A stretch of 13,624 bases of DNA from Candidatus Methylomirabilota bacterium. Lineage in GTDB: Bacteria; Methylomirabilota; Methylomirabilia; Methylomirabilales; JACQHM01. This document shows, one piece after another, positions 5,990 through 12,002 of the stretch. The stretch's first letter is position 1. Every line of letters begins with the position of its first letter. The notes under the pieces were generated by a model, which had not been told where the DNA came from, did not search any database, and saw only the letters and a program-made list of their open reading frames with translations. Both the position numbers and the translations under genes were made by a program. The stretch covers positions 1 through 13,624 of the forward strand of contig JACQHM010000295.1 in assembly GCA_016199025.1 (NCBI GenBank), written 5' to 3'.

Positions 5990-6841
5990 ATGAAGGTCAT
6001 CTATCACGAGGCGTACAACGATCCCTCGGCGGGAACGCCCGGACTTCAGAGGAAGGCTGGCTTGATCTATCAGCAGGCGCTGGAGGAAGGGCTGATCCGC
6101 CCCGACGACGTGATCGAACCGGGGAGGGCGTCGGAGGAGGACCTGGCCCTGGTCCACACCAGCGCCTACATTCGAGAGGTCATGCGGACGAAGCCGCAGG
6201 AGCTGGTCGAGCGGGCTCTCCTAGAGGCTCAAGGATCCATCCTGACCGTCCGGCTGGGCATGGAGGGTGGAATCGCCATGAACCTAGGCGGCGGCCACCA
6301 TAGCGCGTGGTCCGATCAGGGGAGAGACTGTTGTCTCTTCAACGATCCTGCCGTGGCGATCAGAATCGCCAAACAGGAGGGCCGCGCCCGCCGGGTGCTG
6401 GTTGTTGACGGGAGCGCCCGCCATGGGAGCGGGACAGAGTCCCTCCTCAAAGATGACCCCGAGGTGTTCACCTACTCGATCCACGGGGCCAGCTCGGGCC
6501 ATTACCCCAGCACCGCCAGCCTGAACCGGAACCTGTCCGGGGCCGAGGATCTGACCTACATGAAGACCCTGGCGTTCGATCTGGATGCCATCCTACGGGA
6601 GTGGGGAATCCCTGATCTCGTCTGCTTCATCGCCGGAGCCGACCCCTATCGGAAGGAGCCGGAGGGCGTACTGAAGCTCAGCGTTGGGGGCCTAGAGTCC
6701 CGGGATCGGCTGGTAGCCCACTGGTCGCGGGGGCGGGGGATACCCTTGGCTGTCTTCGCCGGCAGCGGCTTAAGCGACCGGGCCGTCACAATCCACGTCA
6801 ACACCCTAAGGGCCTTAAAGGAGGTGGACTCCCTGCCTTAA
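5990..6841 (+). CDS. Histone deacetylase-fold protein with altered zinc site
   Basis: The 283-residue protein is the size of bacterial acetylpolyamine amidohydrolase/HDAC-like enzymes. Family landmarks are VHTSAYIREV (55-64), LGGGHHSAW with both catalytic His (103-104), DCCLFNDPAVAIR (113-125) and IAGADPYRKEPEG (214-226, third zinc ligand Asp218). The usual DxDVHHGNGT segment reads DGSARHGSGT (140-149). Two of the three zinc ligands are therefore replaced, Asp by Ser142 and His by Arg144. The C-terminal GGY loop reads AGSGL (257-261), so the transition-state Tyr is also lost. The reading frame is clean throughout. It is probably a non-deacetylase or pseudoenzyme that binds an acetylated ligand or another metal. 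ATG 5990 is preceded by GAGGAGG. Its stop overlaps the convergent RRM gene stop. Confidence 0.82.
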   Translation: MKVIYHEAYNDPSAGTPGLQRKAGLIYQQALEEGLIRPDDVIEPGRASEEDLALVHTSAYIREVMRTKPQELVERALLEAQGSILTVRLGMEGGIAMNLGGGHHSAWSDQGRDCCLFNDPAVAIRIAKQEGRARRVLVVDGSARHGSGTESLLKDDPEVFTYSIHGASSGHYPSTASLNRNLSGAEDLTYMKTLAFDLDAILREWGIPDLVCFIAGADPYRKEPEGVLKLSVGGLESRDRLVAHWSRGRGIPLAVFAGSGLSDRAVTIHVNTLRALKEVDSLP

Positions 6842-7164
6842 TACCTTCCCCGGCCGCCGTACCGGCTCCTCCCCCGGGTGAAGCCGCCACCTCCAGGGCC
6901 GCCCCGGCGGGGGGGCCGCTCGCGGGCCTCGCTCACCGTCAACGTTCGACCGCCCAACTCGCGGCCGTTCAAGGCACTGATGGCCGCCTGGGCATCCCGG
7001 TCGCTCGCCATGTCCACGAAGGCAAACCCGCGGGGGCGTCCGGTGTCTCGATCCGTGACGATCTTGACATCCGTGACCTGGTGTCCCCCCTCCTCGAAAA
7101 GGGCACGGAGCCGCCGCTCGTCCACCTCAAAGGGGAGGTTCCCAACATACACCCTCGATCCCAT
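6838..7164 (-). CDS. RRM-domain RNA-binding protein (copy 1)
   Basis: A 108-residue single-RRM protein of the bacterial Rbp type. RNP2 is VYVGNL (5-10) and RNP1 is RGFAFVDM (45-52), giving the RNA-stacking residues Tyr6, Phe47 and Phe49. The tail from about residue 84 is rich in Gly and Arg (RRGGPGGGGF, GGRGRY), an RGG-like RNA-binding extension. It follows rpsU on the same strand, with a GC-rich hairpin in the gap and its own AAGGAGAAGGAAG ribosome site. The paralogue at 8112-8447 is nearly identical over the RRM core. In cyanobacteria such proteins are cold-induced. The stop codon shares a TTAA with the stop of the convergent HDAC-fold gene. Confidence 0.93.
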   Translation of the reverse strand: MGSRVYVGNLPFEVDERRLRALFEEGGHQVTDVKIVTDRDTGRPRGFAFVDMASDRDAQAAISALNGRELGGRTLTVSEARERPPRRGGPGGGGFTRGRSRYGGRGRY

Positions 7165-7196
7165 CGCTTCCTTCTCCTTTTCCGGTCTTAAGCACT

Positions 7197-7220
7197 GCCC
7201 CGGGCCTTAGGGCCGGGGGC
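7197..7220. repeat. GC palindrome between rpsU and the RRM gene
   Basis: GCCCCGGGCC and GGGCCGGGGGC form an imperfect stem around TTA. There is no T-run on the minus strand, so it is not a standard terminator. It may protect or set the ratio of the two cistrons in the rpsU-RRM message. Confidence 0.4.
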
Positions 7221-7287
7221 GCCGTGATCGTGAAAACTGCCAGCATGGTGGGGGCCAACCCCTCGATCCCGGTGGAACCCTTCTGGC

Positions 7288-7572
7288 TCACCATCCCGGC
7301 TCTTCCGTGTAACGTCGCTCTCGGACGAGCTGGCGGCGGCGACGGCGTGCGGCCTCTCGGATTTTCCGGCGGCGTCGCTCACCAGGCTTCTCGTAGTAGC
7401 GTCTCCGCTTCACCTCCTTGAGGATCCCATCTCGGAGCACGAGGCGCTTGAACGCGCGGATCGCCGGCTCGACCCCGCGAACATCCACGGCGATCTCCAG
7501 GGGACGGACCTGGGATCTGCTGGGCGCGGTTCGTTCAGGTTCATCGTCACGGATGCGGTATTGATCCGGCAA
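7288..7572 (-). CDS. rpsU: 30S ribosomal protein bS21
   Basis: The core from about residue 25 (LEIAVDVRGVEPAIRAFKRL, then LRDGILKEVKRRRYYEKPGE) is a clear bS21, ending in a very basic helix (about 65-87). bS21 sits near the anti-Shine-Dalgarno end of 16S rRNA and helps initiation. The usual start at the core has no ATG, GTG or TTG with a ribosome site. I chose TTG at 7572, seven bases after GGAGG, giving 94 residues and an N-terminal extension of about 24 residues. A longer in-frame ATG at 7656 lies inside the attenuator hairpin and is unlikely. The gene heads a two-gene operon with RRM1 and is preceded by a leader shared with cspA. Confidence 0.85.
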   Translation of the reverse strand: MPDQYRIRDDEPERTAPSRSQVRPLEIAVDVRGVEPAIRAFKRLVLRDGILKEVKRRRYYEKPGERRRRKIREAARRRRRQLVRERRYTEEPGW

Positions 7573-7653
7573 GCACGTGCCTCCAGGCTCTGCCGATGAG
7601 AACCGCGGTGTACCCCTGTTAAGTGTTGCCACGTCATGGGCGAGTGAACAAAA

Positions 7654-7684
7654 CACGCCGCGGGACGTTGGTCCTCGCGGCGTG
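7654..7684 (-). terminator. Attenuator-like hairpin in the rpsU leader
   Basis: On the minus strand CACGCCGCG, a bulged A and GGAC pair with GTCC and CGCGGCGTG around a CAAC loop, followed by TTTTGTTC. It has the form of an intrinsic terminator but stands between the promoter and the rpsU start, as does the matching hairpin before cspA. Confidence 0.7.
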
Positions 7685-7700
7685 ACCGATCGTACAAAAC

Positions 7701-7717
7701 GGAACCGTTAGAACCTC
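7701..7717 (-). promoter_or_regulatory. Shared 17-nt leader motif, rpsU copy
   Basis: GAGGTTCTAACGGTTCC on the minus strand begins within a few bases of the predicted transcript start and is identical to the copy at 8830-8846. Surrounding bases are much less conserved apart from the downstream hairpin. It is probably an RNA element or a DNA operator. Confidence 0.65.
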
Positions 7718-7729
7718 GTACCAAGAGGT

Positions 7730-7758
7730 AGACTACGCTCTTCCAAATCTCTTGTCAA
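7730..7758 (-). promoter_or_regulatory. Sigma70-type promoter of rpsU-RRM1
   Basis: TTGACA (7753-7758) and TAGTCT (7730-7735) on the minus strand are 17 bp apart. The predicted start is near 7723, giving a leader of about 150 nt before the TTG start. Confidence 0.7.
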
Positions 7759-7798
7759 GTCATTTCGGCGTCAGGCTTGAAACGTGGGGTGATCCGTT

Positions 7799-7993
7799 TT
7801 AGAGCGTGGAGGGTTCGTCTGTGGGGACGGGGAGGATGGCCTTGTCTCCAGCAGGCTTCTGCGCCTGGTCGTCCATCCCCTGTCCCTCCTTCCGTTGTTC
7901 ACGTTTCCGGCGCCGCTTCTCTTCCTGCCATGCCTTCCGTGCCTTCTCTTTCCGCTGTTTGGCTCCCTTGTACCCCCGAGGGTTTCCGGCCAT
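7799..7993 (-). CDS. Small basic hypothetical protein (64 aa)
   Basis: The protein begins MAGNPRGYKGAKQRKEKARK and is dominated by Lys, Arg and Glu to about residue 36, then has a Pro-containing acidic tail. It is probably an extended or helical nucleic-acid-binding peptide. I recall similar MAGNPRGYKG proteins near RRM and cold-shock genes in related uncultured bacteria, but know of no assigned function. The start at 7993 is set by AAGGAGGGGACAG. It is the third cistron after cspA and RRM2, suggesting a role in the same RNA-handling response. Confidence 0.7.
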   Translation of the reverse strand: MAGNPRGYKGAKQRKEKARKAWQEEKRRRKREQRKEGQGMDDQAQKPAGDKAILPVPTDEPSTL

Positions 7994-8111
7994 CTGTCCC
8001 CTCCTTGTCGCCGCTGGTGAGCATCCCCTTGCTGGTCCGGGAGATGAACCAACATTCGATCGGTTGATCCGCTCAACAGGTGGGACAATCGCAGATCTTT
8101 GACGTATAGCC

Positions 8112-8447
8112 TTAGTAGCCGCCCCAGCCGCGGGCCCCACGGTCGCCACGTCCTCCGCGGTTGAAGCCGCCGCCCCCAAACCCACCCCTGCGGGCTGGCC
8201 GGTCATGGGCCTCACTGACCGTCAGCGTTCGGCCGCCCAGATCCTTGCCATTTAAGGCGCTGATGGCCGCCTGGGCATCCCGGTCGCTGGCCATATCCAC
8301 GAAGGCGAAGCCCCGCGGACGGCCGGTGTCCCGATCGGTCACGATCTTCACATCCAGGACTTCACGCCCTCCCTCCTCGAAGAGCATTCGCAGCCGCTTT
8401 TCGTCCACATCAAAGGGAAGGTTCCCCACGTAGACTTTCGATCCCAT
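8112..8447 (-). CDS. RRM-domain RNA-binding protein (copy 2)
   Basis: A 111-residue single-RRM protein with RNP2 VYVGNL (5-10) and RNP1 RGFAFVDM (45-52), followed by a Gly/Arg-rich tail (GGFGGGGFNRGG and on to a terminal WGGY). The RRM core from about residue 32 to 80 is almost identical to copy 1, so the genes are recent duplicates. The tails have diverged. It lies 57 bp downstream of cspA on the same strand with its own ribosome site (AAAAGGAGAAG), so the two are probably co-transcribed from the cspA promoter. Confidence 0.93.
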   Translation of the reverse strand: MGSKVYVGNLPFDVDEKRLRMLFEEGGREVLDVKIVTDRDTGRPRGFAFVDMASDRDAQAAISALNGKDLGGRTLTVSEAHDRPARRGGFGGGGFNRGGRGDRGARGWGGY

Positions 8448-8504
8448 GTGTTCTTCTCCTTTTCCCGCGTCACTAGGTGTTTGGCTCGGCGAGCCCTGAT
8501 GACC

Positions 8505-8705
8505 TCAGATCTTTCGGACGTTGGCGGCTTGAGGGCCCTTCGGGCCTTGCTGCACCTGGAACTCGACCCGATCCCCCTCGGAGAGCGACCGGAAGCCGCT
8601 TCCCTGGATGGCGGTGTGATGGACGAAGACGTCCCCACCGCCGTCCTCCTGGATGAAGCCGTAACCCTTACTGTTGTTGAACCACTTGACCGTACCTTGA
8701 GCCAT
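8505..8705 (-). CDS. Cold-shock protein, CspA family
   Basis: A 66-residue OB-fold protein with the standard features: TVKWFNNSKGYGFI (RNP1 at 13-18) and DVFVHH (RNP2 at 26-30), ending PQAANVRKI. Such proteins melt RNA structure and can prevent transcription termination. It is the first gene of a cspA-RRM2-small basic protein operon. Its leader of about 140 nt carries the promoter, 17-nt motif and hairpin also found before rpsU. This would suit autoregulation by a CSP at the leader hairpin, though this is inferred. Which of the cspA-I paralogues it matches cannot be told. Confidence 0.95.
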   Translation of the reverse strand: MAQGTVKWFNNSKGYGFIQEDGGGDVFVHHTAIQGSGFRSLSEGDRVEFQVQQGPKGPQAANVRKI

Positions 8706-8777
8706 CTCTTCCTTCCTTCTCTGGGAGGGCGATTCTCGCCCTGGTTAGGCTCCGCCCTCCTGCATCTTCCAGGAGAT

Positions 8778-8810
8778 AAAAAACGCCGCGGGACATTGGT
8801 CCTTGCGGCG
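8778..8810 (-). terminator. Attenuator-like hairpin in the cspA leader
   Basis: On the minus strand CGCCGC and GGAC pair with GTCC and GCGGCG around a CAAT loop with a small internal loop, and six T residues follow directly. It is a textbook intrinsic terminator shape, but lies some 35-70 nt after the predicted start and about 75 nt before the cspA ATG. Confidence 0.75.
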
Positions 8811-8829
8811 CGATCCCCTATGACGAGGT

Positions 8830-8846
8830 GGAACCGTTAGAACCTC
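8830..8846 (-). promoter_or_regulatory. Shared 17-nt leader motif, cspA copy
   Basis: The motif GAGGTTCTAACGGTTCC is identical to the rpsU copy and holds the same place just after the -10 element. In this copy the flanks add ACCTC, so GAGGT and ACCTC could form a short stem around the motif. Confidence 0.65.
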
Positions 8847-8857
8847 AGACCAGGGAT

Positions 8858-8886
8858 AGGTTATGTCTTTCCGAAAGGTTTGTCAA
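8858..8886 (-). promoter_or_regulatory. Sigma70-type promoter of the cspA operon
   Basis: TTGACA (8881-8886) and TAACCT (8858-8863) on the minus strand are 17 bp apart. Spacing to the shared motif and hairpin is the same within a base or two as in the rpsU promoter. Confidence 0.7.
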
Positions 8887-8974
8887 GTCTTTTCAACGTC
8901 AGGTCCCACCTCGTGTTTCACCCACTCGACTCCGCGGAGAAACCAGATCTCTCTGAGGGTCAATCCGGTGTCGC

Positions 8975-9003
8975 TTGGCGGAGGGTGATGTGCATGGTAT
9001 GAT
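8975..9003 (+). promoter_or_regulatory. Probable promoter of the SDR gene
   Basis: TTGGCG (8975-8980) and TATGAT (8998-9003) are 17 bp apart. The predicted start is about 50 nt before the SDR ATG. The -35 matches consensus at four of six bases and the -10 at five. Confidence 0.5.
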
Positions 9004-9059
9004 GAACCATATTCGACAGGAGTGGACATCGGACGTTGGATCTTCTCGTGGAGGCCATC

Positions 9060-9815
9060 ATGCGCTTAGATGGAAAAATTGGGTTGGTCACGGGGGCCAG
9101 CTCGGGGATCGGGGCGGCGACGGCCCTTGCCTTCGCCAACGAGGGGGCGGCTGTAGTCGTGAACTACCTGACCAACGAAGCGGGGGCGATGGGGATCGTC
9201 AAAGAGATCCAGGCCCGTGGAGGAAAAGCTATCGCGATCCGGGCCGACGTGGGGAGGAAGCCCGAGGTGGAGGCGATGGTCAGAACCATCGTCAAGGAGT
9301 TCGGCAGCCTCCACATCCTGGTGAACAACGCCGGGACCTTGATCACCCGCTCGACCATCGCCGACCTGGACGAGGAGGTCTGGGACCGGGTCATCGAGGT
9401 CAACCTGAAGGGGACCTTCCTCTGCTGTCAGGCGGCCATCCCGCATATGATCAACAACCGCTGGGGGCGGGTCGTCAACATCGCCTCGGCGGGGGCCAGG
9501 AGCGGCGGGGGCGGGGCCTCGGTCCATTATCATACGGCCAAGGGTGGTATCCTTGCCTTCACCAAGGGTCTCGCGAGGGAGCTTGGCCCCCACGGCATCA
9601 CGGTGAACGCCATCGCCCCGGGGATTACCGAGACGCCATTCCTGGCGCGCTTCTCCTCGCCGGAGTCCACGGCGAAGCGGGTCAAAGAGCTGCCGATCCC
9701 CCGGGTGGGACGGCCGGAAGAGATCGCCGCTGCCATCGTCTTTCTCGCCTCGGAGGAGGCGGGGTATCTGACGGGGGCAACCCTGGACATCAACGGCGGC
9801 CTGGTGATGGTCTAA
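9060..9815 (+). CDS. Short-chain dehydrogenase/reductase (FabG-like)
   Basis: The 251-residue protein is a classical SDR. It shows the Rossmann nucleotide loop TGASSGIG (11-18), ADV (62-64), NNAG (89-92), an active-site Asn115, Ser143 in NIASAGA and the YxxxK pair Tyr157-Lys161 in VHYHTAKGG. It ends with the usual YLTGATLDINGG. The enzyme reduces or oxidises an alcohol/carbonyl with NAD(P)(H). The fold resembles 3-oxoacyl-ACP reductase, but the substrate cannot be fixed from sequence alone, and no fatty-acid genes are nearby. ATG 9060 is preceded by GGAGG; a TTG at 9036 is a less likely start. A DUF2892 remnant follows 44 bp downstream. Confidence 0.93.
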   Translation: MRLDGKIGLVTGASSGIGAATALAFANEGAAVVVNYLTNEAGAMGIVKEIQARGGKAIAIRADVGRKPEVEAMVRTIVKEFGSLHILVNNAGTLITRSTIADLDEEVWDRVIEVNLKGTFLCCQAAIPHMINNRWGRVVNIASAGARSGGGGASVHYHTAKGGILAFTKGLARELGPHGITVNAIAPGITETPFLARFSSPESTAKRVKELPIPRVGRPEEIAAAIVFLASEEAGYLTGATLDINGGLVMV

Positions 9816-9859
9816 AGGCGATGGGTGATCCCGAGGAGCCGTTACAGGAGGGAAACAGG

Positions 9860-10053
9860 ATGTCGCTAGAGCGGTGGATTCGGTTCATCGCTGGAGCTTT
9901 GTCACCATCAGCGTCGCTTTGAGCTACTTCCACAGCCCTTACTGGCTCTTCTTTACCCTCTTCGTGGGGCTCAACCTGTTCCAGTCCGCCCTGACCCGTT
10001 TCTGCTTGATGGAGATCTTCCTCAGGAAGCTGGGGGTCAAGAGCGAGGCCTAA
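9860..10053 (+). pseudogene. DUF2892 (YgaP-like) small membrane protein, single frameshift
   Basis: From ATG 9860, with AGGAGG upstream, the frame reads MSLERWIRFIAG. It must then shift to continue as SFVTISVALSYFHS, PYWLFFTLFVGLNLFQ and CLMEIFLRKLGV before TAA at 10051. Joined, these give the normal length of about 64 residues, two membrane helices and the Cys-containing end of the DUF2892 family, often found near rhodanese or sulfur-related genes. One base appears to be missing near ATCGCTGGAGC (about 9890-9900). It may be a true frameshift or a base-calling error. The family match of the two halves is otherwise complete. Confidence 0.75.
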
Positions 10054-10100
10054 CACCCTCTCCCTTGCCCTCCCTCTTCAAAGGGGGAGGGGTGGGGGGT
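10054..10100. repeat. GC-rich palindromic intergenic repeat
   Basis: CCTCCCTCTT and AAAGGGGGAGGGG form the core stem, with ACCCTCTCCC and GGTGGGGGGT outside. It is related to the element at 4001-4045 and lies directly after the DUF2892 stop codon, where it could end transcription. Confidence 0.65.
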
Positions 10101-10104
10101 ACGG

Positions 10105-10134
10105 TTGACAGGCGGAGGAAACCTAAGGCACCAT
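10105..10134 (+). promoter_or_regulatory. Possible promoter of the redox operon
   Basis: A perfect TTGACA (10105-10110) is followed 18 bp later by CACCAT, a poor -10. It is the only -35-like box between the repeat and the first gene of the operon. Strength is doubtful. Confidence 0.35.
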
Positions 10135-10222
10135 AGGCATGTCGGCTGGAGTGAGCGGTCTATCCGGATTGTTCTGGGGCTCGCTCTCCTGGGGTCTCAA
10201 GGCGCCGAGGAGACTAACGTCC

Positions 10223-10417
10223 ATGGCCAGATACCCTTGTCCGATCTGCGGAGACCTCGTGAATGAAGAGCTGATGTACCTCCACTTTGAACGGGAACGG
10301 TGGCTTGTCAGGAGGATCCTGGAGAAACACCCCGAGTGGGTGGAGAGTGACGGGGCCTGTCCCAAGTGCATCGAGGCTTTTAGAACAATGGACAGCGAGG
10401 GGAAACATGAGGAATAG
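10223..10417 (+). CDS. Small Cys4 zinc-ribbon-like protein
   Basis: The 64-residue protein has two knuckles, CPIC (Cys6, Cys9) and CPKC (Cys46, Cys49), separated by a charged helical stretch (HFERERWLVRRILEKHPEW). This is a typical zinc-binding spacing for a treble clef or ribbon. I do not recognise the family. An in-frame ATG at 10139 would add 28 residues of low-quality sequence without a ribosome site, so I prefer ATG 10223 with GAGGAG nine bases before. It overlaps the selenoprotein start by 11 bp, so the two are translationally coupled and probably work together, perhaps with a metal or redox role in the cytoplasm. Confidence 0.7.
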   Translation: MARYPCPICGDLVNEELMYLHFERERWLVRRILEKHPEWVESDGACPKCIEAFRTMDSEGKHEE

Positions 10418-11513
10418 AAGAAACCTACGAGTCCTTCTCCCTTTCTTTTTCAGCCTTGTCTTCCTTGCCCGGTTCGGCCTCTGGACCGCTCATGGAGCCG
10501 TTCCCGAGGCCCCCACCCTGGAGGGGAAGCCTGCCCCGGACTTTGCTCTCCCCTCTCTGGATGGCAAGGTCATCCAGCTCTCCGAGTACCGGGGGAAGGT
10601 GGTCCTCCTCGACTTCTGGCACACCTACTGACCCGTGTGCCGGGTGGCCGTGGGCTACCACCAGTCGCTTTATGAGCAGTACCGAGACAAAGGGTTTGAG
10701 GTGCTGGGGATCGACCTGTTCAAGGGTGTCGAGGAAACGAAGGCCTTCATGAAGGAACGGGGCCTGACCTACCCCTCGGTCCTGGCCAGCCCCGAGGTCC
10801 TCAAGGCCTACGGGGGGATCACGGCTACACCGACCCTCTTCCTGCTGGACAAAGACGGGACCATCGTGAAGAAGTTCGCCGGGTCCAACGCGGACGTCGA
10901 GGTGGAGCTGGAGGAAACCGTTCTGTCCCTTTTGGGCCTGCCCGTCCCAAAGCGGGAGAGGGTCGGAGTGTCGGGGCCGAGGGAGGTCTTTGAAAAACCC
11001 CTCCCGGATCTTCCCTTCCCCACCCTGGACGGGGGAACTGTCCGGCTCTCGGACTACCGGGGCCTGGTCCTCCTGGTGGAGTTCTGGGCTCTCCAATCGC
11101 AACTCGCCCGGGAGACCCTCGAACGCCACCAGCACCTGTACGACCAGTTTAAAGACAAGGGGTTGGAGATCCTGGCCTTGAGCCTGGAGAGCACCAACCT
11201 CGAGGGGGTCAAGGCGTTCCTCAAAACCAAGAAGATCACCTTTGTGAGCGCCCTGGCCACGGGAGAGGCCATCGACACCTTCGGCGGCATCGACTTTCTC
11301 CCGACGGTCTATCTCGTGGACAGACAGGGGGCGCTTCATCAACGGTTCGAGCCTTCCAACTCCCAGTTCTACATGGACATCGAAGCCACCGTTGTGGACC
11401 TTCTCGGCCTGGTCAAACCGGGGGAGCGCTACGTGCCGACACACTTTGATGAGGAAGGGAACATCGTGCCCGGCCACGTCGGGAAGATCGGGGCGGAAGG
11501 GCAGGCTCAGTAA
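10407..11513 (+). CDS. Two-domain TlpA/ResA-like thioredoxin, probable selenoprotein (in-frame TGA = Sec75)
   Basis: Reading through one TGA gives 368 residues. A Sec signal peptide (about 1-30) is followed by a TlpA/ResA domain: APDFALPSLDGK, VVLLDFWHTY, then TGA, PVC, and the cis-Pro loop ATPTLFLLD (Pro142). The canonical WCxxC active site aligns as Y-U-P-V-C, so the TGA replaces the attacking Cys (residue 75) and Cys78 is kept. The frame is intact on both sides. A second thioredoxin-like domain (about 195-340) keeps its cis-Pro (FLPTVYLVD, Pro299), but its CxxC is replaced by Ser231 and Ala234 (WALQSQLA). The protein should be exported and act as a thiol-disulfide reductase with a selenenylsulfide. 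ATG 10407 has GAGGGG upstream. Alternatives are a Cys-to-stop mutation or a miscalled TGC. Confidence 0.85.
10629..10662 (+). promoter_or_regulatory. Candidate bacterial SECIS element
   Basis: Directly after the TGA codon, GGTG(G) at 10643-10647 pairs with CCACC at 10658-10662, and GCC with GGC closes a GTG loop at 10650-10652, leaving a small bulge. The loop lies about 20 nt after the UGA, in the range used by bacterial SelB, and carries the G and U bases SelB prefers. An alternative small hairpin, ACCCG with CGGGT, competes. No folding energy was calculated. Confidence 0.5.
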
Positions 11514-11541
11514 AAGACCTCAGGCAAGAAGGAGGTTGGTC

Positions 11542-11976
11542 ATGCCATTTTTGGCGGGGAAGGACAAAAAGGTGATCCAGGAGCGCTTCAGGGAGCTTTC
11601 CGGCCCCGTGAAGCTCGTCAACTTCACCCAGGAGCTGGAATGCGAGTTCTGCCACGAGACCAGGAGGCTCTTAGAGGAGGTGGCGGCCCTTTCCGACAAG
11701 CTGACCCTGGAGGTCTACAACTTCCAGCTCGACAAGGAGAAGGTGGAACGGTACAGGATTGACAAGATCCCGGCCGCGGTGCGGCTGGCCCATCGCTTCG
11801 CCATGGAGAGCGACCTGGTCACCGCCGACATGGTGGAGGCCGTCGAGTTCCCCCACCTGGTGCAGCGCTACAGCGTCCGGGGCGTGCCGAAGACCGTCAT
11901 TAACGAGAAGGCTGCCATCGAGGGGGCCCTGCCCGAGCCGGCCTACCTCGCCCAGGTCTTGCAGGCCCTTGACTGA
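11542..11976 (+). CDS. Shortened protein disulfide oxidoreductase (PDO/glutaredoxin-like)
   Basis: The 144-residue protein starts after AAGGAGG. The first half is a thioredoxin-fold unit with a CEFC active site (Cys34, Cys37) and its cis-Pro loop at DKIPA (Pro77). The second half matches the end of the second fold of the usual PDO, AHRFAMESDLVTADMVEA and YSVRGVPKTVINE (Pro116). The two parts join directly at IPA then AVRLAHRFA. Full-length PDOs have about 230 residues, with a strand-rich first-fold end and a second CPYC between these points. The deletion is in frame. The remaining protein might fold as a single hybrid thioredoxin domain using CEFC. It lies 28 bp after the selenoprotein gene, probably in one operon, and acts in the cytoplasm. 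Confidence 0.82.
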   Translation: MPFLAGKDKKVIQERFRELSGPVKLVNFTQELECEFCHETRRLLEEVAALSDKLTLEVYNFQLDKEKVERYRIDKIPAAVRLAHRFAMESDLVTADMVEAVEFPHLVQRYSVRGVPKTVINEKAAIEGALPEPAYLAQVLQALD

Positions 11977-12002
11977 AACTCCTGCGAAGGGGGAGAGCAG
12001 TG

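Noticed and set aside
8975..9922. 315-codon plus-strand frame over the SDR gene
   Set aside because: It is low-complexity (Gly, Arg) in another frame of a clear SDR.
10629..10631. TGA as the stop codon of a short secreted protein and a new GTG start for the rest
   Set aside because: The signal peptide and first beta strands of the domain would be cut from their active-site helix. The frame is continuous and the TGA falls exactly on the catalytic Cys.
10425..11477. 350-codon minus-strand frame across the thioredoxin gene
   Set aside because: It has no recognisable motif and lies opposite a gene with two thioredoxin domains. It is a GC-rich shadow.
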